Below are positions 1 through 5,783 of a stretch of 7,145 bases of DNA, piece after piece; within the stretch, counting starts at the first letter, position 1; the number at the start of each line of letters is the position of its first letter. Below the pieces are notes generated by a model. That model searched no databases. It saw only the letters and a program-made list of their open reading frames with translations, and was not told the origin of the DNA. The DNA is taken from positions 1-7,145 of the forward strand of contig CALHVR010000007.1 in the NCBI GenBank assembly GCA_938037005.1, given 5' to 3'. Position numbers and translations under genes: made by a program. The stretch comes from an uncultured Leptotrichiaceae bacterium (GTDB lineage: Bacteria; Fusobacteriota; Fusobacteriia; Fusobacteriales; Leptotrichiaceae).

Positions 1-1
1 T

Positions 2-904
2 GATATAAAAAATAAAATAATTAAATGTAAAAAATATATTGAAAAAGGTAATTCACTTGAAAAATCATTTTTATATATAAGTAAAAATCAAGATTTTATA
101 CAAATGATAAAAATCGCAGAAAAGACAGGGAAATTAAGTGAAGTATTTAAAAATATATATTTAAAATATGAATTTCGTGAAAAAATAAAAAAAGAAGTAA
201 AAAGTTTGAGCATTTATCCAGTAACAGTTATAATTACAGCAATTATTATAATTTTTATATTACTTAAGGTTGTAGTTCCCAAATTTGTTTTAATTTATGA
301 AGATATGGGACAAAAACTTCCAACAGTAACAGAAAATGTAATTTTAATAAGTAAATTAATTAATAAGTATTGGTTTTATGTGTTATTCATTTTAGGAATA
401 ATTTTTCTTTTTTTTAGAAATTATATAAAAAACAATAAAATAAATTATGAAAAGAATATATTAAAAATAAAAATAATTGGGAAAATATATAGAGAAATAA
501 AAATACTTGATTTTAGTCAAAATATGTATTCATTGTTATGCTCAAAAATAGAATTAATACAAGCTTTAGAGCTTTGTTTTAAAAATACTGAAGGATTTTT
601 TAAAAAAGAATTAGAAAAAATAGTAGTTAAACTAAAAAAAGGAAAAGAAATTACAAAAAGTTTTGGAAATAGTGCTTTTTTTGATAGAGAATATATAAGT
701 TTTTTGAATATTGGCGAAAAAACAGGAGATATGGAAACTGCGTTTAGTAATTTAACGGAAATTTATTATGATAGAGTAAATGAAAAAATTAAGTTATTTT
801 TAAAAATATTAGAACCAGTTTCCATTATAATAATTGGAATTATAATAGGATTTATTGTGTTTTCAGTTATGATGCCTATATTTAAAATGAGTGAAGGATT
901 ATAA
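2..904 (+). CDS. Type II secretion system F / PilC-family inner-membrane protein, 5'-truncated by the window
   Basis: The frame is open from base 2 with no stop, so the ATG at 104 is internal and the true start lies upstream; about 300 residues are visible and roughly 100 N-terminal ones are missing compared with GspF/PilC proteins. The visible part starts inside the first T2SSF domain (EKGNSLEKSF, then IKIAEKTGKLSEVF) and contains a second copy with the matching signature (NIGEKTGDMETAF near visible residues 237-249). Three hydrophobic segments lie at about visible residues 75-97, 123-141 and 270-293, the usual topology for this family. The first is followed by VVPKF and then MGQKLP, which is typical. 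Proteins of this family are the polytopic inner-membrane platform on which the pilus or pseudopilus ATPase acts in type IV pili, type II secretion or DNA uptake. No pilin, ATPase or secretin gene follows, so which of these machines it serves cannot be decided here. Family assignment is firm; the specific system is not. Confidence 0.9.
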   Translation, partial: DIKNKIIKCKKYIEKGNSLEKSFLYISKNQDFIQMIKIAEKTGKLSEVFKNIYLKYEFREKIKKEVKSLSIYPVTVIITAIIIIFILLKVVVPKFVLIYEDMGQKLPTVTENVILISKLINKYWFYVLFILGIIFLFFRNYIKNNKINYEKNILKIKIIGKIYREIKILDFSQNMYSLLCSKIELIQALELCFKNTEGFFKKELEKIVVKLKKGKEITKSFGNSAFFDREYISFLNIGEKTGDMETAFSNLTEIYYDRVNEKIKLFLKILEPVSIIIIGIIIGFIVFSVMMPIFKMSEGL

Positions 905-910
905 AAAAGA

Positions 911-917
911 GAGGAGA
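911..917 (+). promoter_or_regulatory. Orphan Shine-Dalgarno-like site GAGGAGA
   Basis: A good SD match lies just after the stop of the F-family gene, but no ATG, GTG or TTG occurs at normal spacing behind it. The next annotated start (963) is about 45 nt away and a stop (957-959) precedes it in frame. It may be a remnant of a lost downstream gene, or it may reach the 963 start if the intervening inverted repeat folds. Seen directly: the site and the distances. The explanation is inference. Confidence 0.4.
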
Positions 918-922
918 GTATA

Positions 923-953
923 AATTATACATAAATTTATAAAATGTATAATT
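923..953 (+). repeat. 10-bp perfect inverted repeat in the spacer before the methyltransferase
   Basis: The arm AATTATACAT (923-932) is the exact reverse complement of ATGTATAATT (944-953), with an 11-nt spacer. The spacer overlaps a further palindrome (ATAAATTTAT, 931-940). There is no T-run behind it and the stem is almost pure A/T, so it is a poor terminator. It could be a protein-binding operator, an mRNA hairpin, or chance palindromy in AT-rich DNA. Confidence 0.5.
947..952 (+). promoter_or_regulatory. Candidate -10 element (TATAAT) for the methyltransferase gene
   Basis: A perfect -10 hexamer lies inside the right arm of the inverted repeat, directly preceded by TG. Transcription would begin near 959-960, only a few bases before the ATG at 963, giving a nearly leaderless mRNA. 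This would fit the absence of a usable SD close to that ATG. The -35 region is weak (TATACA at 926-931 with a 15-nt spacer is the best I find). A TATAAT is not rare in DNA this AT-rich. Confidence 0.35.
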
Positions 954-962
954 ATATAAAAA

Positions 963-1610
963 ATGATAGAAAATTTTGATAAATCGTCTGAATATACGCA
1001 AAAATTATTTAAAATAGATGATGATATAATTTTAGAAATTGAGGAAGAAAGTTTAAAAGATAAAGTTCCGATTATAACGAGAGAAGTTTTGAATTTTATG
1101 TTATTTGAAGCTGAAAGAATAAAAGCTAAAAATATATTAGAAATAGGGACAGCTACAGGTTTTTCTGGAATTTTTTTGGCACAAATTGCAAATAGAAATA
1201 GTGGGAAACTTACAACGATAGAAATTGATGAAGTGAGATATAAAAAAGCTAAAGAAAATTTTAAAAAATTAGGATTATTAGAAAAAAATGAGATGATATT
1301 AGGTGATGCTTTAGATGAAATACTAAAATTAGATAAAGATAGAAAATATGATTTTATATTTATTGATGCTTCAAAGGGACAATATAAAAAGTTTTTTGAG
1401 ATGTGCTATAATCTTTTAGAAAAAAATGGAACAATTTTTATTGATAATATTATGTTTAGAGGAATTGTTGCAGAGGATGAAAATGAAATACCTAAAAGAT
1501 ATAAAACGATAGTTAAAAGGCTTAAAGAATTTATAAATGAATTAAATGAAAAATATAATTTTGTGTTGTTACCGTTTGGAGATGGAGTAGGGTTAGTAAG
1601 AAAAGTTTAA
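963..1610 (+). CDS. trmR: TrmR-like class I SAM-dependent O-methyltransferase (probable tRNA 5-hydroxyuridine methyltransferase)
   Basis: A 215-residue protein of the caffeoyl-CoA-type O-methyltransferase family (COG4122). The SAM-binding motif I is NILEIGTATGF (57-67), with the acidic end of strand 2 at E87 in TTIEID. Metal/active-site acids typical of the family are D135 in FIFIDASKGQY and D161-N162 in FIDNIMFRGIVAED. The stretches KGQYKKFF and DN-hydrophobic-FRGIVAED, and the C-terminal PFGDGVGL, resemble Bacillus subtilis TrmR (YrrM) as I remember it. TrmR methylates 5-hydroxyuridine at wobble position 34 of certain tRNAs to mo5U, using a divalent metal. Related family members methylate catechol-like small molecules, so the tRNA substrate is an inference from sequence resemblance. 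The start is taken at 963 because an in-frame stop lies at 957-959; no SD sits close to it. It ends 44 bp before the next gene, which is probably co-transcribed. Confidence 0.85.
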   Translation: MIENFDKSSEYTQKLFKIDDDIILEIEEESLKDKVPIITREVLNFMLFEAERIKAKNILEIGTATGFSGIFLAQIANRNSGKLTTIEIDEVRYKKAKENFKKLGLLEKNEMILGDALDEILKLDKDRKYDFIFIDASKGQYKKFFEMCYNLLEKNGTIFIDNIMFRGIVAEDENEIPKRYKTIVKRLKEFINELNEKYNFVLLPFGDGVGLVRKV

Positions 1611-1643
1611 AATATAATAATATAAATTTAGGTAATAAAATGA

Positions 1644-1649
1644 AGAGGG
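1644..1649 (+). promoter_or_regulatory. SD AGAGGG deciding the start of the GHL10 gene
   Basis: AGAGGG lies 5 nt before the ATG at 1655. The alternative in-frame ATG at 1640 has only a weak AGG at 1630-1632, and starting there would put this SD inside the coding sequence and add five charged residues (MKREK) ahead of a normal signal peptide. The 1655 start is therefore preferred. Confidence 0.65.
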
Positions 1650-1654
1650 AAAAA

Positions 1655-2908
1655 ATGAAAAATATAAAAAATATAATAATATTATTTGTAATGTTATTGG
1701 CATTTAATGGATTTTCTGATAGAAAATTATCAGTTGAAGATAGAAAAAAAGTTATAAATATATTAGAAAATTATAATTTATTAAATAATGATAAAATGAT
1801 AAAAACTAAAAAAGAAATGCGTGGAGTATGGATAGCAAGTGTTTTGAATATTGATTGGCCTTCAAAAAAAGGACTTAGTGTTGAAAGTCAAAAACAAGAA
1901 TTTATAAAAATATTAGATAATATAAAAGATTGGAATATGAATGCCGTATTTGTACAAATTAAACCTGTTGGAGATGCTTTTTATCCTTCTAAATATTCTC
2001 CGTGGTCTGAATATTTAACAGGTGTTCAAGGGAAAAATCCGGAATATGATCCATTAAAATTTATGATAGAGGAAGCGCATAAAAGAAATATAGAATTTCA
2101 TGCGTGGTTCAATCCTTATAGATTGACAATGTCAGGTGGAATTGATAAATTATCAAATGATAATATCGGTAAACAGCGACCAGATTGGACAATAACTTAT
2201 GGAGGGAAATTATACTTGAATCCCGGTATACCAGAAGTAAATGATTATATTGTTAAAAGTATAATGGAAGTGGTTGAAAATTACGATATTGATGGTGTCC
2301 ATATGGATGATTATTTTTATCCGTATAAAGTGAAAGGTGAAATATATAAAGATGAAGAGCAATTTGAAAAATATGGAAAAGGATTTAAAAATGTAGCAGA
2401 TTGGCGTAGAGATAATGTTAATAAATTAATAAAACAGTTACACGAATCAATAAAAACGGAAAAAGAGAATGTATCATTTGGAATAAGTCCGTTTGGTGTT
2501 TGGCGTAATATTTCAACGGATTCAGTGAGAGGATCAAATACAAAAGCAGGAATACAAAATTATGATGATTTATATGCAGATATATTATATTGGATGGGAA
2601 ATAATTGGATAGATTATGTTGCCCCACAAATTTATTGGAATCAAGGATTTAAAATTGCAGAATATAATACTTTAGTGAATTGGTGGAGTAAATATGCTAA
2701 AAAAACAAACACTGATCTTTATATAGGACAAGCAGCATATAGAATAAAAGATTGGGATAATAGTGATGAACTTATAAATCAAATAAAATACAATAGAGAA
2801 TTTAAAGAAGTAAAAGGGAGTATATTTTTTAGTTATTCATCGCTTGTAAAAAATCCTAAAGGAATACTTGAAAAAATAAAGAATGATGTTTATTCTAAAG
2901 AGGAATAA
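1655..2908 (+). CDS. Secreted glycoside-hydrolase-like family 10 protein (YngK/DigH type, formerly DUF187)
   Basis: A 417-residue exported protein (422 if the ATG at 1640 is used). The N-terminus has a short basic region (MKNIKN), a hydrophobic core and a likely signal-peptidase I site after NGFS (about residue 21). There is no lipobox cysteine. The rest is one GHL10 TIM-barrel domain: it opens with EMRGVWIAS (54-62), then FVQIKPVGDAFYPS, HAWFNPYR (149-156), LNPGIPEV, DGVHMDDYFYP (213-223, with the acidic pair expected at the active site), FGISPFGVWR, and APQIYW (323-328). Escherichia coli DigH (YddW), a family member of similar length, cleaves peptide-stripped (denuded) peptidoglycan glycan strands at the division site; B. 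subtilis YngK is another member. Cell-wall glycan remodelling is therefore the best guess, with another beta-glycan possible. A TATAAT at 1613-1618 could start a transcript here, but its -35 is poor and co-transcription with the upstream methyltransferase is at least as likely. Confidence 0.88.
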   Translation: MKNIKNIIILFVMLLAFNGFSDRKLSVEDRKKVINILENYNLLNNDKMIKTKKEMRGVWIASVLNIDWPSKKGLSVESQKQEFIKILDNIKDWNMNAVFVQIKPVGDAFYPSKYSPWSEYLTGVQGKNPEYDPLKFMIEEAHKRNIEFHAWFNPYRLTMSGGIDKLSNDNIGKQRPDWTITYGGKLYLNPGIPEVNDYIVKSIMEVVENYDIDGVHMDDYFYPYKVKGEIYKDEEQFEKYGKGFKNVADWRRDNVNKLIKQLHESIKTEKENVSFGISPFGVWRNISTDSVRGSNTKAGIQNYDDLYADILYWMGNNWIDYVAPQIYWNQGFKIAEYNTLVNWWSKYAKKTNTDLYIGQAAYRIKDWDNSDELINQIKYNREFKEVKGSIFFSYSSLVKNPKGILEKIKNDVYSKEE

Positions 2909-2911
2909 AAA

Positions 2912-2977
2912 ATGAAAATTATTAAAGATAAAAATCATAGAAATAATAAAAAACTTGAAATAAGGGCGTTAAAATAG
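2912..2977 (+). CDS. Possible 21-residue basic small protein
   Basis: An ATG 3 nt after the stop of the GHL10 gene is preceded by AGAGG (2899-2903) at 8-nt spacing and opens a 21-codon frame ending in TAG. The predicted peptide is very Lys/Arg/Asn-rich (starts MKIIKDKNHR, ends LEIRALK) with no membrane segment or recognisable motif. Lys- and Asn-rich translation is what random AT-rich DNA gives, so the main support is the SD and the tight coupling to the preceding stop. It ends 16 nt before the -35 box of the glgP promoter. It may also be a leftover of a decayed gene. Confidence 0.25.
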   Translation: MKIIKDKNHRNNKKLEIRALK

Positions 2978-2993
2978 ATATACGGAAATGTCC

Positions 2994-3022
2994 TTGACAA
3001 GAATATTGAAAAGTTGTATAAT
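2994..3022 (+). promoter_or_regulatory. Consensus sigma-70 promoter of glgP
   Basis: TTGACA (2994-2999) and TATAAT (3017-3022) are both perfect hexamers, separated by the optimal 17 nt. Transcription should begin near 3029, leaving a leader of about 45 nt before the ATG at 3074. The strength suggests high constitutive expression unless a repressor acts; I see no clear operator palindrome over it. Confidence 0.9.
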
Positions 3023-3030
3023 ACAAAAAA

Positions 3031-3063
3031 ATGGAACAAAAAAGTATACGAAATAAATTCTAG
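3031..3063 (+). other. Leader mini-ORF (10 codons) whose stop overlaps the glgP SD
   Basis: An ATG at 3031, within a base or two of the predicted transcription start, opens a frame coding MEQKSIRNKF and ending in TAG at 3061-3063, which overlaps the TAGGAGG SD region. If translated as a leaderless ORF, ribosomes would terminate on the glgP SD and could re-initiate at 3074. It has no SD of its own and may be fortuitous. Confidence 0.25.
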
Positions 3064-3067
3064 GAGG
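3062..3067 (+). promoter_or_regulatory. SD AGGAGG fixing the glgP start
   Basis: A perfect AGGAGG lies 6 nt before the ATG at 3074. The frame stays open back to a TTG at 3014, but that TTG is part of the promoter spacer and -10 area, upstream of the predicted transcription start, so a start there is rejected. Confidence 0.9.
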
Positions 3068-3073
3068 AAAATT

Positions 3074-5539
3074 ATGACTATTGATAAAAAAGAATTGAAA
3101 GGTAGTATTATAAAAAAAGTTAGAAGTCAATACGGAAAAACATTAGAAGAAGCACATGAATTTGAATTATACAATGCAGTATCAAGAGCTGCAATGGATT
3201 TCGTTGTAGAACAATGGTATAACACTAAAAAAACTTACGCTAAAAAACAAGTAAAACAAGCATACTATTTCTCAGCTGAATTTTTAATGGGTAGATATTT
3301 AGGAAATAACTTAATTAATTTACAAATTAATGATGCAGTGAAAGAAACTTTAAATGAGTTAGGTGTAGATATTAACAAAATTGAAGATCAAGAATCAGAT
3401 ACAGGATTAGGAAATGGTGGATTGGGAAGATTAGCAGCATGTTTCTTAGATTCAATGGCTACTTGTAAATTACCAGGACATGGATACGGATTAAGATATA
3501 AATACGGAATGTTTGAACAAAAAATTGAAAATGGATACCAAGTTGAGTACCCAGATAACTGGACAAAATATGGTGACCCTTGGTCAATAAAAAGAATGGA
3601 TAGAGTTTATGAAGTAAAATTTGGTGGACAAATTGAAATTCATAAAGATGAAGTAGGAAAGGAATACTTTAAAAGAGTAAATACGGAAGATGTTTTAGCT
3701 GTAGCTTATGATGTACCAGTTGTAGGATATGGTAATGAAACTGTAAATACTTTAAGATTATGGGAAGCAAGATCACCAGAAGGATTTGATTTAAAATTAT
3801 TTAATGATCAAACATATTTACAAGCATCAGAAAAAGCAGTAAAAGCTGAAGATATTTCAAGAGTATTGTATCCAAATGATACTGAAAAAGATGGGAAAGT
3901 TTTAAGATTGAAACAACAATTCTTCTTTACTTCAGCTTCATTACAAGATATTGTTAGAAGATACAAAGGGACTTACGGTAATGATTTTTCAAAATTTGCT
4001 GATAAAGTGGCAATTCAATTAAACGATACTCACCCAGTTGTAGCAATACCAGAGTTAATGAGAATATTCTTGGATTATGAAAAATTAAGTTGGGATGAAG
4101 CTTGGGCAATTTGTCAAAAAGTGTTCGCATATACAAACCATACAATTTTATCGGAAGCATTAGAAAAATGGGATATTTCATTATTCCAACCATTATTACC
4201 AAGAATTTATCAAATAATAGAAGAAATTAATAGAAGATTTGTAATGGAATTAAATGAAAAATATCCAGGAGATTGGGGTAAAATTGATTATATGTCAATC
4301 ATTGGAAATGGACAAGTAAGAATGGCTTGGTTAGCGATTGTTGGATCTCATAAAGTTAACGGAGTTGCAGCGTTACATACTGAAATCTTAAAAAATTCTG
4401 AATTAAAAGATTGGTACAATTTATATCCTGAGAAATTCTTAAACAAAACAAACGGAATTACTCAAAGAAGATGGTTATTAAAATCAAATCCAGAGTTAGC
4501 TGAAATGATTACATTCTTAATAGGAGATAAATGGATAACTGATTTATTTGAATTAAAAAAATTAGAACAATTTATTGAAGATGACAATGTATTAAATAGA
4601 ATATCAGAAATTAAATTTAATAATAAATCTAAATTAGCTCAATATATTAAAGAAACAACAGGAATTGAAGTAAATCCTCATTCAATATTTGATATACAAG
4701 TTAAAAGATTACATGAATATAAAAGACAATTATTAAATGTGTTAAATATTATGGATTTATATAATAAATTAAAAGAAAATCCATTTATGGATATAGAACC
4801 AAGAACATTTATTTTTGGAGCAAAAGCAGCATCAGGATATAGAAGAGCTAAAGGAATTATTAAATTGATAAACGCTATTGCAGAAAAAATAAATAATGAT
4901 CCAACAATAAATGGTAAAATCAAAGTTGTGTTCTTAGAAAATTATAGAGTATCACTTGCAGAAAAAATATTCCCAGCAGCAGATATATCAGAGCAAATTT
5001 CTACAGCAAGTAAAGAAGCATCAGGAACTGGAAATATGAAATTTATGTTAAATGGTGCATTGACTTTAGGTACTTTAGATGGAGCAAATGTTGAAATAGT
5101 TGAAGAAACTGGAGCAGAAAATGAGTTCATCTTTGGATTAAAAGCTCACGAAGTTGAAGAATTACAAAATAATGGAGGATATAATCCATTTGAAGTAATT
5201 GACAATGTTGAAGGATTAAGAAAAGTATTAGATCAATTAGGTGATGGAACTTATAATGATAACCATAAAGGAATCTTTAGAGAATTACAAGCTTCATTAT
5301 TGTATGGAGTAGATGGATCAAGACCAGATGTTTACTTCTTATTAAAAGACTTTGAATCGTATAGAGAAGCACAAGCAAGAGTAGATGCAGCATATAAAGA
5401 TAGAAGAAATTGGGCTAAAAAAGCATTGAAAAATATTGCAAATGCAGGTAAATTTAGTTCAGATAGAACGATTATGGAATATGCTAGAGAAATTTGGAAT
5501 ATTGAACCAACAGAAATTGATAATTATATAGAAGATTAA
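3074..5539 (+). CDS. glgP: Glycogen/starch/maltodextrin alpha-glucan phosphorylase
   Basis: An 821-residue family-35 glycosyltransferase, the normal length for bacterial GlgP/MalP. It releases glucose-1-phosphate from the non-reducing ends of alpha-1,4-glucan using phosphate and pyridoxal phosphate (PLP) in the cytoplasm. Family landmarks are in order: AYYFSAEFLMG (63-73), LGNGGLGRLA (112-121), the HGYGLRYKYGMFEQ region, AIQLNDTHPV, AYTNHTILSEALEKW, NGITQRRWL, the phosphate-site segment VKRLHEYKRQ (543-552), and EASGTGNMKFMLNGA with the PLP Schiff-base lysine at K656. The N-terminus lacks the regulatory phosphoserine extension of the animal enzymes, as expected for bacteria. It has its own consensus promoter and no glycogen-synthesis genes (glgA/B/C) beside it, so the source polymer may be stored glycogen or imported maltodextrin; glgP and malP cannot be told apart here. 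Unlike the three genes to its left it uses many TTC and TAC codons, a sign of high expression. Confidence 0.97.
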   Translation: MTIDKKELKGSIIKKVRSQYGKTLEEAHEFELYNAVSRAAMDFVVEQWYNTKKTYAKKQVKQAYYFSAEFLMGRYLGNNLINLQINDAVKETLNELGVDINKIEDQESDTGLGNGGLGRLAACFLDSMATCKLPGHGYGLRYKYGMFEQKIENGYQVEYPDNWTKYGDPWSIKRMDRVYEVKFGGQIEIHKDEVGKEYFKRVNTEDVLAVAYDVPVVGYGNETVNTLRLWEARSPEGFDLKLFNDQTYLQASEKAVKAEDISRVLYPNDTEKDGKVLRLKQQFFFTSASLQDIVRRYKGTYGNDFSKFADKVAIQLNDTHPVVAIPELMRIFLDYEKLSWDEAWAICQKVFAYTNHTILSEALEKWDISLFQPLLPRIYQIIEEINRRFVMELNEKYPGDWGKIDYMSIIGNGQVRMAWLAIVGSHKVNGVAALHTEILKNSELKDWYNLYPEKFLNKTNGITQRRWLLKSNPELAEMITFLIGDKWITDLFELKKLEQFIEDDNVLNRISEIKFNNKSKLAQYIKETTGIEVNPHSIFDIQVKRLHEYKRQLLNVLNIMDLYNKLKENPFMDIEPRTFIFGAKAASGYRRAKGIIKLINAIAEKINNDPTINGKIKVVFLENYRVSLAEKIFPAADISEQISTASKEASGTGNMKFMLNGALTLGTLDGANVEIVEETGAENEFIFGLKAHEVEELQNNGGYNPFEVIDNVEGLRKVLDQLGDGTYNDNHKGIFRELQASLLYGVDGSRPDVYFLLKDFESYREAQARVDAAYKDRRNWAKKALKNIANAGKFSSDRTIMEYAREIWNIEPTEIDNYIED

Positions 5540-5563
5540 AAAAATAAAAAAATAAAATAAAAT

Positions 5564-5670
5564 AAATACTCACATTATAAAATGATATGTATTTTTGTAA
5601 ATAATTGAAATTTATAATTAATTACAGCTATATATCCTAAAAAACTTATTTTGTGAGTATTTTTATTTAT
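5564..5670 (+). terminator. Long nested hairpin after glgP, probable (possibly bidirectional) terminator or structured RNA element
   Basis: Four helices nest inside one another: an 11-bp perfect outer stem (5564-5574 with 5652-5662, AAATACTCACA/TGTGAGTATTT); a 4-bp extension across a TT/TT mismatch (5577-5580 with 5646-5649); an 8-bp helix with one G-U (5584-5591 with 5629-5636); and a 12-bp helix with one A/A mismatch and one U-G (5595-5606 with 5616-5627), closed by a 9-nt loop. A T-rich tail (5659-5670) follows, and the A-rich tract on the left (about 5538-5566) would give a U-rich tail on the other strand. The size, about 100 nt, is unusual for a simple terminator. It matches no riboswitch or RNA family I can recognise. 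Confidence 0.6.
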
Positions 5671-5688
5671 ATAAAATTATTTGGGAAA

Positions 5689-5710
5689 AAAGATTTTTTT
5701 TTGTAATAAG
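5689..5710 (+). promoter_or_regulatory. Candidate UP element upstream of the BMP lipoprotein promoter
   Basis: The tract AAAGA, nine Ts, then GTAATAAG lies immediately upstream of the -35 box, at about -59 to -38. It follows the A-tract/T-tract/A-tract layout of the RNA-polymerase alpha-subunit UP element with few deviations. A/T tracts are common in this DNA, so position is the main support. Confidence 0.4.
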
Positions 5711-5712
5711 TA

Positions 5713-5741
5713 TTGAAAAAATAGAAAAATTAAGGTATAAT
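5713..5741 (+). promoter_or_regulatory. Sigma-70 promoter of the BMP lipoprotein gene
   Basis: TTGAAA (5713-5718) and a perfect TATAAT (5736-5741) are spaced by 17 nt. Transcription should begin near 5748, giving a leader of about 36 nt with AGGAGG (5771-5776) 7 nt before the ATG. Confidence 0.88.
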
Positions 5742-5783
5742 TGAAGTAGTAAGATACAGATATGATTATTAGGAGGAAGAGTA

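Noticed and set aside
923..953. Inverted repeat as a terminator for the secretion F gene
   Set aside because: The stem is almost entirely A/T with an 11-nt loop and no T-run follows it.
1640..1654. Upstream ATG for the GHL10 gene
   Set aside because: Its SD is weak and the better SD (AGAGGG) would fall inside the coding sequence; the 1655 start gives a more usual signal peptide. It is not fully excluded.
2418..2627. Minus-strand open frame within the GHL10 gene
   Set aside because: It lies wholly inside a clear coding gene on the other strand, has no SD or recognisable domain, and its Leu/Phe/Ile/His-rich translation is typical of an antisense shadow.
3014..3073. N-terminal extension of glgP from the TTG at 3014
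   Set aside because: The TTG is inside the promoter (directly before the -10 box) and upstream of the predicted transcription start; the ATG at 3074 has a perfect AGGAGG and yields the family's usual N-terminus.
3954..5130. Minus-strand open frames within glgP (3954-4202, 4678-4923, 4942-5130)
   Set aside because: All are antisense to conserved phosphorylase motifs, with no start signals or protein family features of their own.
5564..5662. Nested hairpin read as a known riboswitch (purine, TPP, preQ1, T-box)
   Set aside because: None of the conserved core bases of these classes is visible, and the element sits upstream of the lipoprotein promoter, so it would not be in that gene's leader.
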